Assembly: GCA_025201345.1 (NCBI GenBank)
Contig: JAIXMG010000006.1
Span: forward strand, 186,001-250,000
DNA from: Thamnidium elegans
Taxonomy: Eukaryota > Mucoromycota > Mucoromycetes > Mucorales > Mucoraceae
Reading direction: 5' to 3'
Length of the DNA: 64,000 nucleotides
The translations under genes were made by a program, and so were the position numbers. A model generated the notes under the pieces. It ran no database searches. It saw only the letters and a list, made by a program, of their open reading frames with translations, and was not told the origin of the DNA. Each line of letters begins with the position of its first letter. Within the stretch, counting starts at the first letter, position 1. Positions 11,308 through 24,516 of the stretch are shown one piece after another.

Positions 11308-13756
11308 ATGTTTAATAAGATGTCTCTTCGTTTTGACCGTGAGCCTACAGATGGTGTCACTTTCAAGTATCAAAACCAGTTACCAAAGCTTCCTATTCCC
11401 GAGCTTGAAGATACCGCTAGACGTTATCTCGCCGCTTTAAAGCCCTTACAGGTAAAGGAATATTAATAATAAAAATTGCATATCATACTTACGCGTAATA
11501 TATAGACTGAGGAAGAACATGCCGCCTCTACTAAATCAGTTCAAGACTTTATGAAAAACGAAGGCCCGGCTCTTCAAGAAAAGCTCAAGACATACGCAAC
11601 CGATAAATCTTCCTACATTGAAGAATTCTGGTACGATTCTTATCTCCACTATACCGATCCAGTAGTTTTAAACTTGAACCCCTTCTTTTTATTGGAAGAT
11701 GATCCAACTCCACTTCGTAACGATCAAGTTATTCGTGCTTCTTCTTTAATCTATTCTACTTTAACTTTTGTTCACGCACTCAAGACCAAAAATTTAGAAC
11801 CTGATGTGTTCCGTGGTATCCCACTTTGTATGTCTCAATTCAGTCGTTTGTTTGCTACTGCTCGTGTACCTACTGAAAATGGATGTTACATTGCTCCCAA
11901 TAGTGAAATTGTCGGCCGTCATATTGCTGTCATGTCTCATTCTCAATTTTATCACTTTGAAGTATTTGATGAATCTGGTGGTTTTGTCTTGTCTGAAAAA
12001 GAAATCGCTGCTAATTTACGTGCTATTTTAAGAGATTCTGCTCAAACTCCTGTCACCGAAATCGCTAAAAATGCTGTTGGTATCTTGACGACTGAAAATC
12101 GTCGTAACTGGGCTAAATTAAGAACTCAATTAAAGAGTGACCCTGTAAATCGTGAGGCTCTCAAAGTAGTGGATGCTGCTCTTTTTATCGTATGTCTTGA
12201 TCACGTAAAACCTACTTCATCAGAAGACTTGAGTACCAATATGTTGTGTGGTACTTATAATTTAGAACAAGGTATGCAAGTGGGAACTTGTACCAATAGA
12301 TGGTACGATAAGCTTCAAGTAAGTAAAAAAGAAAAAAAAGACAGCAGTTTTTTTTTTTTCCCCAGGTTTTTGTGTTACAATGGAAAAGCTTACCAAATCA
12401 CCCTTAATCATTTTTAGATCATTGTTTGTCAAAATGGTAGTGCCGGTATCAATTTTGAACACACAGGTAACTATGATAAAAAAAAATGTGGGGTAAAAAA
12501 AAAAATTTGATTTACTAAAAAAAAACTATCTTGTGCTACTTAAAAATAGGTGTGGATGGTCATACTGTGTTGCGTTACGTATCTGATATATACACGGATA
12601 CGATTTTACGTTTCGCAAAGACTATTAATAGTCAAACGCAATCGATTTTCCATAACTACCGTCAACGTAGTGAAAGTATCAGTAGTGCGCGTGACCGAAC
12701 TTCATCTTCAGATAGTTCCACAGGCTACTTTGATCACAACCCTAGAAAGATCGAATGGAACATGACGGAGGAAGTAGAATTGGGTGTACGTTTTGCCGAA
12801 ACCAGATTATCTGATTTAATCTTACAAAACGAGGTCAAGGTACTCGAGTTTCATGACTATGGTAAAAACTTTATTACCGATATGAAGATGTCTCCTGATG
12901 CGTTTGTACAAATGTCCATTCAGGCTGCTTACTATGGTCTCTACGGTAAATGTGAATCTACTTATGAACCTACCATGACAAAGACTTTCTTACATGGTCG
13001 TACTGAAGCTATTCGTACCGTCACTTGTCAATCTCGTACTTTTGTTGAAAACTTTTATTCTACTACGGCTTCAGCTACTCTTAAATTGGATTCACTTCGT
13101 AACGCTTTAAAGGCTCATACCGGTATCACACGTGAGTGTTCCAAGGGTCAAGGTCAAGATCGTCACTTGTATGCTCTCGAATGTGTTTGGGATAGAATTC
13201 ACAAGAATGAAAAGAAACCTCAAATCTTTACTGATAAAGGTTGGAATACCTTGTCTAGCACTGTTATCAGTACTTCTAATTGTGGTAACCCCGCACTTCG
13301 ATTATTTGGTTTCGGTCCTAATATATCCAATGGTTTTGGTATTGGTTACATTATCAAGGAAGATCGCATTTCTGTAAGTGTATATTAATAATATAAAAAA
13401 ATATACATATCAACTAATTTATATATATATATACATTCTAGTTTGTTGCCTCTTCCAAGCATCGTCAAACTGAAAGATTCTTACAAACTTTAAAGAAATA
13501 CTTGAATGATGTTAAAGTCATGTTATTAAAAGAAAAATACCCTGGCGGTATCTCTCAACGTCAACGTATTCTTGCTCTTGAAGAACAAGAATATCAATCT
13601 CAAAGTGATGGTTATAGTTACTTTGATAATGGATATGAGCCTGCTTACAGTGATCATACTTTATCCGATAGCGGTGCTGGTTCACCAACAAACAATGATA
13701 TCAGAACTAATCGTAAGATTGGTAAACGTTTATTGATTCGTGAAAGCGATGATTAA
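11308..13756 (+). CDS. Carnitine O-acetyltransferase, cytosolic FacC/Yat2-like
   Basis: Transfers acetyl groups between CoA and carnitine, which moves acetyl units between compartments for growth on acetate or fatty acids. Exons 11308-11451, 11506-12318, 12418-12466, 12550-13373 and 13442-13756 sum to exactly 714 residues. The N-terminal [17 protein letters not shown] is the family start motif. The catalytic His lies in [15 protein letters not shown], about residue 334. The carnitine/CoA site shows [18 protein letters not shown] Ser-rich insert ([20 protein letters not shown]) follows the catalytic strand. There is no peroxisomal tripeptide at the end (RESDD) and no obvious mitochondrial presequence, hence a cytosolic assignment. 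It converges on PPWD1, stops 41 bp apart. Confidence 0.92.
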
Positions 13757-13797
13757 AAAAAAAACAATAAACTTTTTTTTTTATATAATTATAATTA

Positions 13798-16145
13798 TTA
13801 ACGGATCTCGATATTAATAATCTTGATATCATCAAATGGCTTATTTGTCTTATCTACTTTTGCACTTTCTATAATATGTACTACATCCATACCAGCTGTA
13901 ACTCTACCAAATACTGAGTGTTTATTGTCTAACCAAGGCTAAAAAAAAACGAAAATAGTTTAGTTTAATATAATATATGGTGTGATTATTTATTTATTTT
14001 ATTGTACTTACTGCAGGTGCGACAGTGATAAAGAATTGACTACCATTTGTTCCAGGACCAGCATTTGCCATACTAACAGTATACGGACGATCATGTCTTA
14101 CCTCTCTCGAGAACTCATCTTCAAAATCATCGCCCCAAATGGACTCACCACCAGTACCGTCACCAAACGGACAACCGGTTTGAACCATAAATCCTTTAAT
14201 AACACGATGAAAGATCAAATTATCATAATAGCCATTTTTAGAATGTGTCACAAAATTCTCTACAGCCTTTGGAGCTGCATCAGGGAACAAACGCATATGA
14301 ATATCACCAGAAGTTGTACGAATAATAGCACTAGTACCAAGTACTTGTTTGCGTTCTTGTGTAGCTGCCACGGTTTGTTCTTCACGTGAAGGCTTTTCGT
14401 TGAAAACATCACGGTCTCCCTTTTGTCCATGATCGAAAGGTTCACGACGTGTCATCATATAGAATCGATTCTTGTTAAATGCTGTACAGAATAATGTTGG
14501 ATCTAATTCTTGACTTTCACGAAGTGCTGTGTTATCGGATGCTGCCATGGCTAATGTATAGACACCCTTCTTCTTGGGTGCTCCTTGGTATAAACTGACA
14601 TTGACGAATCGGTTGGATTCTGATTTACCAATAATGCGAGCGACCTTGTTTGTGTGTACGTTAATTACCTTGATACCAAGTAAAGCACCATAAATAACGA
14701 AATTTCCTGTCTCATCAAACACTAAATATAATATATAAATATATACATAATTCGAAAATATGTTTCTTTATATTTTACCAGCATTAACATATTTTGCTTG
14801 ATTTGATTTTTCCAATTCCTTTTCTACAGCCAATCTTCTACCAAACTCCATATCATCCAATTTAATCAAAGCAGTACCAGCTTGTTGCATCTCACTAATC
14901 ACATGTAAACTTTCATCGTATTCACGGTACATCTTACCCGTCAAGAATCGAAACAATCTTACCTGTCTATCAGGGAAACTCATAGTGACAAAACTAAGTC
15001 CATCTAACGAGAAATTTAAACAGGTTGGAACTGATTTCTTCTTTCTGAATTCATATAAATCAGTTTGTGATTTTAATTCAAATTCGACATTTTGAGGTAA
15101 TTCGAATGGTTCTTCGGGTGACCAGTATTCAATCATACCGAGTGCATCCACTGACACCACAGTGTTAAATCTGGCGTTGAATCGAATCAAGTGAACTGGT
15201 TTGCTGTGCATAGTGGGTAACGTGTGAAGAGGCTTTCCGTCTGAACGACCATCGTAAATATGAATATTGGAGTTATCTGTCTCTGAACTAGTATTTACAC
15301 GTTTAATTAGCAACGTTTCCCCTCTCTCTCTCTCTTTATTGTTTTTGATCCTGTAAAACTTACACTGCAACCAATGCTTGTGCTTGACCTTTTTGATGAA
15401 TCCAACAAACAGCCTTGGGCTTAAATTTCAACTTAATCATATTGATCATATCTAGAAAAAAAAAGATAAGTCTTTTACATTAAAGAAAAAGGGTTTTAAA
15501 ACTTACCAAAGTTGGTGATATCATAAACCTTTAAAGACATGTCGTCAGAAATAGTTGCTAAAAGTTCATTATCTGCAGAAAGTGCAATATCTACAATACC
15601 GGATAAATGAGACTTGTAATGCTTTACGAATTCAATACCGGATGCTGTCTTTTTCCAAAACTTTAAATGACCATCTACTGAGGTTGTAATGACGAAATCG
15701 TTCCTGATTTTTTTAAAAGTAAATTATTAGTACTCGATGTTTGTTTTGATGCTTTTTGTAATTTACTTTGTAACTGCTACTTGGTTTAAAATATCACGAT
15801 GCATATAACTCTTTTCGTACATATCAGCATTAGGTAAATGTTCAAGATAAAGCTTTTCGTATGCAAGAGCTAAATAATAATAATAATTATAAAAAAGTCA
15901 ACCAGATGAAAAATAAAATAAAAATAAGCAAGTTCTTTACTTCTCTTCTTTTTCTTGGGTGGGTCTTCTCCCGTAGGTGGAGGAAGAACAGGTCCAATGT
16001 CATCGTCTAAATAAAAACACGTAAAAAAAAAAATTAGTTGGGATCTTTTTATATAGTGCTGTATTATATTCTTACCAGACTCTTCTTCTGTAACTGGATT
16101 CTCTTCAAGAGATCTCTTTTTATTGAGTAACTCGTCGTCAGACAT
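13798..16145 (-). CDS. WD-repeat cyclophilin, PPWD1 type
   Basis: Peptidyl-prolyl isomerase with an N-terminal WD40 propeller; PPWD1 proteins are nuclear and associate with the spliceosome. Exons in transcript order: 16076-16145, 15941-16006, 15767-15869, 15507-15703, 15364-15451, 14779-15287, 14012-14721, 13798-13938, giving 627 residues. The acidic N-terminus (MSDDE) is followed by a KKKKR basic stretch and the family motif [25 protein letters not shown] units such as [16 protein letters not shown] follow. The C-terminal cyclophilin domain (last 165 residues) shows [38 protein letters not shown] and [11 protein letters not shown], so the catalytic Arg and the drug-binding Trp are both present. 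Confidence 0.95.
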
Positions 16146-16849
16146 GATATAAAGTTTTGTTAAAGCTCAAGAAAAAAAAAAGAACGAAAAAAAAAAGTTG
16201 GTTTGAAAAGAGAAAAAGGAGTCACGAACAGCTCTCTTGTCGGCGTTGGAACATGAAAGGTTGCTCAAATAACTTAGACTATTTTATTTTTCTGGGAAAT
16301 AAGCATAAAAAAAAAGCTGAAATAAAATACATGCTTACTGAAACTCAGTTTACTCTACTTTTTTTGTTTATAAGTCCAGTCAACCAAATACCAATTTTTA
16401 GGGCGCTTTTTATTAGTATAGCTTAAACAAAATTCAGTTGGCCTTATATAGAATTAAAAGTTATCGAGATAAGGTTCACAGATACATTAGATGGGTAAAC
16501 CCTTTTTATTTCATGCACTCTCTTTTATCTTGAAATACTCCGGGTATATGGTTCTTTTATGCAGCATAACATGATACTACTAGATCTAACGATCAATGTA
16601 TGCTATCAAGTAATGTATTCTGGTTTGCTTACTTATGAAAGAAAAAATACAGGAGAGTATTGATAGTAAACAAGAAAGAAACTTTACTAATGAAATGCAA
16701 TATTATCTATCAAAGAAAAGACTTGCTTAGAGCAAAGCATTAAAAAAGCACCCTAGTTATGTCCAATGACTTCATTGATGAAATATATTGGGTTGTTTTG
16801 TTTATATTGGTTTCAAGGCAACATCGAAAATTGTTATTTATTCAATTAT
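16146..16849. other. Intergenic spacer
   Basis: Upstream of PPWD1 and downstream of the Delta12 desaturase stop. AT-rich, with no gene, RNA or repeat recognised. Confidence 0.5.
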
Positions 16850-18201
16850 TTAATTTTTATAAAAGACAACATCGCCTTCATCTTCAACAAAGCGACAAGA
16901 TCTCGCAGTTTTCCATAAAGCAATAAGAGTAGGAGTATCATCTTTCAAGTAGTACTTTCCAAGAGCTTTCTTCAAATGAACAGTAGCTTCTTCACAATTA
17001 TAATGAGGCATTCTAGAGAAGAAATGATGGGCTACGTGCGTATCTCCGAGATGATGGGTAAAGTGATTAAGAATAGTACCGTAGGATCTATCAACTGTAA
17101 GCGCGGCACCACGTTGAAAGTTCCAAACCTTGTTACGATAATGAGGTACATTAGCGTTTGTGTGTTGCAAATACGTAACCGTCAAAATCCACATATTAAG
17201 GACAAAATAAGGGAGGATATAATGCTTTAACAAGAACATACCACCATATTTGTATGTAACAGCACCTAAAGCAGTTATCATGGTACATACACCAAGGTTA
17301 GAGCCAACTACAGCCCAAAACTGACTCTCGGGAAAGACGTCACAATAAGGATTAAAGTAAGAGGTCCAACCGTCGTACTTTTGGTGATGTCCGTAAGTAA
17401 GAAGATGAATTGGCCATCCGAATAAAAGCTTCATTGTAAGGTTGAACAGAGTTACAATAGGCATCTCTTCCAACATATCGTGAGGTCCATCTGCTTGAGG
17501 GTCTTTTTCACGAGGAGGAAGACCGACGTTTGAGCGAGTAAGAGGTACGTTTGACTGTAAAATAAATTATATTTGTAAGTAGTATAAACTAAAGTGATTG
17601 TTTTTTTTTTAAAAAAAAAGGAAAACTTACAGGATCTTTTGCCATATCACCAAGACCTTTGTGATGTTTAGTATGAGAGTATCTCCAAGAATGATAAGGA
17701 GTCAATAAAGCGCTATGGATAACAAATCCAACAGAATGACTAATAAGCTAATGAAAATAAAAATCAAGTTAGTGGTTGGTAATAAACAAACAAACAAACA
17801 AAAAATAGCAGTATTACCTTAGAAGGACTGAAAGCTAAATGACCGCATTCATGGGCAAGACCCCAAAGTCCAAAGAAAAATGTACCTTGACACATCCAGT
17901 AAATAGGCCAAGCAATAACACGGACAGGGTGATAGGGGATCTTATCAAATAAATTAGTTGATAAACCACATACAGTTATCCAGCAGATATCATGAGCAAG
18001 ATACGAAAACGATCTGAAAGTATCGCGAACGAAACAATGAGGAGGGATAGCATCATAAAGTTCCTTGAAATTAATATCAGGAATCTCCCAGTTTCTTTCA
18101 ATAGCTTCCGCAATGTTGCTGTACTCTGACTTTTCTTTTGCAAGTATATCTAATGTTTGACTAGTAAGGACTTCGGATTTAGAGCTTCTGTTGACAACCA
18201 T
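16850..18201 (-). CDS. Delta12 (oleate) fatty acid desaturase
   Basis: ER membrane di-iron enzyme converting oleoyl to linoleoyl chains, an early step toward polyunsaturated lipids. Exons 17818-18201, 17631-17747 and 16850-17554 give 401 residues, the usual length. The three histidine boxes are HECGH (117-121), HTKHH (153-157) and HVAHH (340-344). The HECGH form of box I and the start [22 protein letters not shown] are typical of fungal Delta12/omega3 enzymes, with Delta12 more likely. Hydrophobic segments flank the boxes. The first intron falls just after box I. A long upstream region (18.2-19.9 kb) may hold its promoter; no specific element was recognised. Confidence 0.93.
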
Positions 18202-19371
18202 TTTTTTTTTTTCGATTTTTAAATATCTGGTAAATACTAGAGTTAAAAAAGGGTTCTTTTATAATGAATTTCATAAAATGAAAATAAAATGTGATCAGCA
18301 ACAATCTAGAACATAGAATTCATCTATATAATTTTTACTGCGTAATGCCATCTGTCTGTCTAGCAAACCTGCCAATTAATTTCTCCGTATTCTTCATCTA
18401 AAAGTTTATTCATCTCCACTTTTTGATCTCTAGTCTGCATTAGCTTCATACTATTCGTCAAAAAAAAAAGGAACGTCCTATCTATTCCGAAGAAACGGCA
18501 TGACATGATGTAAGATACAAATGGAGCTTTGTCTATATAGCTCCTGTCTTTTCAGGCAGTTTGTTTCTATTTAGGAGTATTGGTCTTCGATCTCATTTTG
18601 CCTCTTAAAAAAACAGGGAAATATTTCAATACGTTACGAGCTAAACTAAGAAAAAAACAAGCTCCAAGACTATTAACCAAAACCTTTTGTTTAATCTAAT
18701 GACATGTATTGTATGTAAATCACATTATGGTTTAAAATAGGTTTTTAAAGTTACAACCCGTACTTTCGCTGAATGAAAAATTAAAAAGTAATATGCCTAT
18801 ACATCATCATTAAAGAGGAAAGGGGGGTGCTAATAAGATATATTAAGAGTTAAACACGGACTAAGATTCTATTTATGCTAATCAAATGTCAATGTTAGTA
18901 TATCTATTGGTCAGAATTAACTGTTTTCTAGATATTTTCAATCTCATCCAATCGTGATTTTCCCTTTTTTAGTTGGTAACGAGATACAAACAGATGTACG
19001 ACTTATGATTCGAAATAACACGCCAACTACACGATATATCCGCCCCTCACATATATCCTATATAAGAGATTCTGATATATAGTATTTGCTTCATAAGGAA
19101 ATATGTTTTTTTTCCGTAATAGTAACTGAACCTTGTGGGAAAAAAAAAAGTGGATATGATAAGACGTCATAAGTAGTATTGAAGTAAAATCTAATCAATC
19201 TCGTCTGTATAGCAACCACAAATGTATATCATTATATTCGGATTTTATTATGTATTAGATTGGGCTATATACTACGTGCAATAAAGTGAATAAAGCCTTT
19301 TGAGAACTTCTTAAAAGTCTTTTATGATTCTTAACATCATAAGGATAATGTGTGTTTCAAACTTTGACCTT

Positions 19372-19402
<31 letters not shown>

Positions 19403-19965
19403 TTACAAGGCAACAGAAAAAAACTAGAAATGTCCAACCGTATATGCATTATTAGCAACACTATGTCATACCCCAGGTCATGCATTATATGCACCCTTTC
19501 TTCTACCGTCAGTAATATAAACCAATGCAGAAATTGAATAGGCTTGTATTGTGCGAACAAAGTACATGGTAACCTTATTACTAGTTTTAGTAGCTCCAAT
19601 AGGAAAAACGGCTATGCGAGAGAAAATAAAAACAGCCGGACCAAAGCGATGATAGTGTGCTACATAATAAAAGTATTAACGTTGAACATATTTGTTAACC
19701 TAAAAAAATATATACTTATTATCAAAATATTATATTCGTGTAAGTACTTTTCCATCTGAAAAAAAGGTAGAGTAGATTGTTGAAAAAAATCGAATAGTAA
19801 GTAGGAGCTTGTCTCTTAATTGTTTGCTTATAGACTTGTATGAGATAAATGACTTACAGACATATAAATTCACTAGCTACAAAATAAACTTTAACCTTTA
19901 ACTCATATAAAGACAAAAGCTTACATATGTTTGTGTAACATACTTTAAAAAAGTGCAAAAAGAAT
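18202..19965. other. Long intergenic region upstream of Delta12 desaturase
   Basis: About 1.76 kb without a gene. It contains a T24 run at about 19381-19404 and many short A/T runs. Open frames are short and low complexity. Confidence 0.5.
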
Positions 19966-20037
19966 GGAGAAGCCGGGGTTTGAACCCGGGGCCTTCTGCA
20001 TGCAAAGCAGATATGATAACCACTACATCACTTCCCC
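19966..20037 (-). tRNA. tRNA-Ala (anticodon UGC)
   Basis: Reading the minus strand gives a 72-nt cloverleaf. The acceptor stem GGGGAAG pairs with CTTCTCC (one G-T). The D-arm region contains TAGTGGTTA. The anticodon stem TCTGC/GCAGA encloses loop TTTGCAT, so the anticodon is TGC. The T arm is CCGGG-TTCAAAC-CCCGG, giving an internal B box GGTTCAAAC. There is no intron. A T5 stretch just past the 3' end on this strand suits a Pol III terminator. Confidence 0.95.
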
Positions 20038-20300
20038 AGTTATATATTATTTTTAAAATACAAGTAGTGATATATGAAAACAAAAATTAAAGGCACGTGA
20101 TATACACGTGCATATCAGGTGATTGGTCCAATCAAAACCGCCCTTTTTGTTGTCCCACTTGTGCCTTCTCGCGTGTCATGCAATTAATCATTAGATCTCA
20201 CAGAATCAAAGATTTTGTAATAAAGGTTTTTTTTTATTTTTATTTTTTTTAAAAAGGTGGTTAAGAACGTTATGTACAGAAATAAAGAACAAAAGCATAA
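20038..20300. promoter_or_regulatory. Motif cluster: paired CACGTG and CCAAT palindrome
   Basis: Two CACGTG E-boxes at 20094-20099 and 20105-20110, separated by ATATA, are followed by the palindrome ATTGGTCCAAT at 20122-20132. These look like bHLH and CCAAT-binding factor sites. They sit upstream of the tRNA and downstream of the P450, with no obvious Pol II gene to serve. Confidence 0.4.
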
Positions 20301-22178
20301 TTAACGTTTTGCAACATAGACCTTCATACCTTCCTTCATAGGCAATGTTAAAGACACTTGGTACGTAATATTCTGTCCAGAAACCAATTCGAATTTGTAT
20401 CGTTTAGCCATGAAAACCATTGCTACCAATGCTTCAAGCGTAGCCAAATTTTGACCTAAACAAACTCTTGGGCCGGCATGGAAAGCTATAAAATTACAAT
20501 AAGTATATGTAACATTTTTCTTAATAATTAAAAATCGCAATTACCTGGCCATTGGCCTTGTGATTCTCTGCGAAGATCTCCTTCAGGAGTGATCCAACGT
20601 TCAGGCTTAAAGTCTTTAGCATCAGGTCCCCAAACTTCTTCAGAACGACCTTGAGCCCAAGGTGACCAAATGACATAGTCTCCCTTTTTAATAGCAGTAC
20701 CATCAGGCCAAATATCATCATTAAGTGCAAATTTTTGGTTATTAGGTACAGATGGATACAATCGCAATACTTCATAAAAGCTAATTAAATAATTTGTTAG
20801 CTTTTTCTCTCTTTTTGAAATATGTTCTAGTAATACATACATGGCATGTGCATAAGTCATGTCCTTGATAACTTCATACAACTCAGCAGGTCTATCGGCC
20901 AAGTCATCTGTAACATGATTTGCAATTTCTTCTAAAAGGCGTTTCTCGACTCTAGGATGCAACAAGAGCATGTAAAAAGTCCAAGATAATGCTTGAGCTG
21001 TCGTATCTCTACCAGCAATAATAAAATTTAATACAATATCTCTTAACTCCTTATTGTTTAATAATTCATCATTTTCATTATGTGCATCCATAAATCGGGA
21101 CAATAAATCTTTATGATGCGTTTCTCCTCTGGCTAACTGTTGTCTACGACTTTCAATGACTTCATATGCAAAGTTATCAACCGTCTTTAGATGTTGAGAT
21201 ATCGATTTTTTCCAAGGTTGAAGACCAAACAAGATAGGTTCTGTTATTTTCCAAATAGGATTTATGAATCGTTGAAAACCGTTCAATTGACATTCATCAA
21301 ATGAAGCTGCAAATGGAACTTTTTCTTTGCTATTAATAGCATTTATTTCTACACCAAAACCAAGTCTATAATTATGTTAATTTTTTCTTCTCGTAATTAC
21401 AACAGTTAGATTATTATCTTACTCAACAAATGAATCAAGCGTAAACTTGAACATAATATCATGGAAATCAATAATATCATGGTCTTCGACAGCTTTATCC
21501 ATAACATCAAATGTGAGTTCAAGCTCCTTAATAAAAACTCTATTTGGCGAAACATTAATAAAATGTAAGCAATTTATTCATGGTGTACTTACTCTGTAAA
21601 ATGATCTCGGAAATTCTTGACATTAAAGATATGACTGGCCGTCTTTCTTTGATATTTCCATCTTTCACCGTTAGCATTGAAAATGCCATGACCAAAAAGC
21701 TCGCCCATAGATCTATTAAGTTGAGGGCCCTTTGCATAATTTTCAAAATTGTCTATAAAAAAAAAAAGTTAGCAGGGAGAAAAAAAAAAAAAAAAAAGAG
21801 AAATGAAATAAATTATATTACTTTTTAAAATATGCTCAACATTCAAAGGATTAATCGTTACAATAGAGCGAGGTATACCTAAAGCAGATGCAGTGCTATA
21901 TAATTATAGGTGAGCTACGTGTCATAATACGATTGAATTACATACGTTGTTAATGTTTTTGAGTCTGTGAACCCTCTCAGCAACATATCATGCATTTTTG
22001 GAGAATTAGCCATAAGACTAGGCAACATACCTACAAGTGGATATCCTGGTCTGTAGGCGATACCGGGACGATGTTCATCAAATATGGCACGGTCTGGATA
22101 CTTTACTGCAAGAGCTCCAACAACTGCAACTGAAACACCAACCGCGCGAACAAAGGGATTATCTGTTAAAGTAGACAT
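20301..22178 (-). CDS. Cytochrome P450, CYP52/CYP86-like
   Basis: Haem-thiolate monooxygenase, probably hydroxylating fatty acyl chains or alkanes by family resemblance. Exons in transcript order: 21946-22178, 21822-21895, 21593-21752, 21423-21539, 20841-21365, 20545-20780, 20301-20485, summing to 509 residues. An N-terminal hydrophobic anchor (AVGVSVAVVGALAV) is followed by a proline-rich turn. Family motifs are GIFNANGERWKYQRK (helix C), AGRDTTAQALSW (helix I oxygen groove), EVLRLYP (ExxR), FKPERW, and the haem loop FHAGPRVCLG with its Cys ligand. Helix I and the PERW region resemble CYP52, CYP86 and CYP704 omega-hydroxylases. All key residues are present. Confidence 0.92.
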
Positions 22179-23218
22179 AAATAATATATTAGGGGAAAAA
22201 GGCAGAAAAAAGAAGGAAACAAGAACATATTATATATATTTCGGCACCGTTACACGACTACGATTCCTGTTTAGTGAATAAACAAATTAGTCAATATTTT
22301 GTAGTGCTATGAAAACAAAATGTACTACAATAACTTCCCATTTTGGCATATTCATTATTTGTAATGTGTTCAGCTTCTAAACGGGTTCCCATTTAGAGAA
22401 GGATTTTACGAAATCTTTTAAGTCTAATTCAGTTAGTAAACGACAGTATAAAGTATTGTTTACGCAAAAATTTGGTAAATGATGTCTTACGCGTCTTATA
22501 TACCATATTAAGGAATAAATCATGTTACTAGTTCAACACTACAAGCATAAGATCTGCTTCAAAAGCCGGATACATTTTTGACAGATTAAAGGAAACATAT
22601 CATACCGGAAACATGCTATATTAATTTAAATTTAAGTTATCAAAGTCCTAATGATAGTAGAGAGTTTCAGTTGTATTCTCCAAGTTTTTTTTTCTTTGGT
22701 TAAAATCAAGTCAAGCGACTCGTAAATTTTGTTGCAATATGAATGTCACATACAGATGAATAGCCCCATTATATTAATTTTATTCTAGTATTTTATCCGT
22801 TGTTGTGTATCATGTAATCAGAGCAATTTTTTTTGTACCGCTTTTGGCTCAATTTCTCTTTGTAAAAGTGACAGTTTCAATAAGAGCTGACCTGTTAAAG
22901 TGGGGTAAGCATTTTTTTGCTCTTTTTTTAATAGTTTCCGCCAAGTTTCCGTTTTTATTGACCGCATTAGTGGGAAGTTACATATCGAATATCGAGTTTT
23001 ATTTATCTTCAAGGCTGGACGTTGACAACGTGATACACCTAAGCCGTTTTTTAAAGATATTGTGCTCAATAATCTAATTTATTTTACCCACACAAAGCAT
23101 ACATCTTCACGCAAACATTTAGTTAAGTTTTTACATTATTTTACATATATGGAAATGATTATTAGAAACAAGACACATTTTTTTTTATATAAATTTAAAC
23201 AAAAATATAAATTATATT
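22179..23218. other. Intergenic region between P450 and HIS5
   Basis: About 1 kb, AT-rich. Short overlapping open frames near 22805-23077 on both strands are not coding-like. No RNA or repeat was recognised. Confidence 0.45.
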
Positions 23219-24431
23219 TTAATTGTTAGCATTCAACGCCTTCTCTAACATGTTGAGCATTCTGATGTTCTCTTCCTCAGTACCAACAGTAATTCTTAAA
23301 CAGCCATTACATCCATACTCCATACCTCTGAAACGTACAACAACACCAAGACTTTCGGCCATCATGGTATATACCTTGACAGCACGATCGTTACAAGGCT
23401 TATTGTCTTTATCAAGGATTTCTACTAATACAAAGTTGGAGTCATTACCACCCAAAATACGGCCAGTACCCTTCACATGAGCCAACTTTTCAATCAAAAT
23501 ATCACGTTGAGCGATTAATTGCTTACGGTAATCGTGCATGGTTTTGATACCTTCATCAGAAAGTGCTTCAGCAGCGATTAATGCACTAGGTGTACTAATA
23601 TTGTATGGCGCCTTTGTGTTATTTAAAATTTGAATGACATCAGGGTGACCAATGGCAATACCAATACGAATACCAGCTAAACCAAAACTCTTACTGAGAG
23701 TTTGCATGACAACTAAGTTAGGATATTGCTCAACCCAGGTAGCAACGGAACCTTCTTCTTTGTCAACAAAGTCAACATAGGCCTCATCAACAACAACTAA
23801 ACCTTGGTAGTCAGATTCAAGAACAGCGCGAATATTGGCATGGCTAAGACAGGTACCGGTGGGGTTACCAGGAGAACATAAGAAAATAAGTTTAATTTCA
23901 GGGTTAGCTTTAAGAGTTTCAAAGACCTACAGTGACAGTATTAGTAATAAATAAAAAAATAAAAACCGGTATTTCGGTATAGCTTACATTGTCCATGTCA
24001 AGTTGGTATGCACCATTCTCAACAATCAAAGGAGATTTGACAACTTGGACGTCATTGATTTGAGCACAAACAGAGTACATGCCGTAGGTAGGAGGTGTAA
24101 TCAAGATCTTGTCCTTTGAAGGAACACAAGCAATTCTGAAAAGTAAATCAATGACTTCGTCAGATCCAACACCCAAAAATAAATTCTTTGTAGAGGATAA
24201 ACCACGCAACTTTAAGATACGTTCCTTTACTTGGGATTGATAAGGATCAGGATATCTGTTCAAATCACCCTCACGTTGGGTTGTCAAAGAAGGGCCATAG
24301 GCGTTTTCATTTGCGTCAAGTAAAACGCCAGAACTATAATCATCACGAGCACAACGGTATGGCTTTAATGCCAAAATATTGGGGCGAATGATTTTTGAAA
24401 GGTCAAAAGTAGTATTAGTTGTAGGAGACAT
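23219..24431 (-). CDS. HIS5: Histidinol-phosphate aminotransferase
   Basis: PLP enzyme converting imidazole-acetol phosphate and glutamate to histidinol phosphate. Two exons, 23988-24431 and 23219-23926, give 383 residues, normal for the family. Motifs: LDANENAYGPS at the N-terminus, FLGVGSDEVIDLLFR (substrate/PLP fold), CSPGNPTGT, VVVDEAYVDF (PLP ring Asp) and TLSKSFGLAGIRIG with the Schiff-base Lys. The single intron is GT-AG. A TGAGTCA site lies 79 bp upstream of the ATG, consistent with general amino-acid control. Confidence 0.96.
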
Positions 24432-24509
24432 GATAGAAAAATATTTTTTAATTTAAAAAAATGAAGGGATATCTTTTATATCACCGGAGTTGGGGTTAAA
24501 GAGAACTAA

Positions 24510-24516
24510 TGAGTCA
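24510..24516. promoter_or_regulatory. Gcn4/Cpc1-type site upstream of HIS5
   Basis: TGAGTCA, within TGAGTCACTCA, is the consensus for bZIP activators of the general amino-acid control. It lies 79 bp from the histidine-biosynthesis start codon, a typical distance. Confidence 0.6.
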
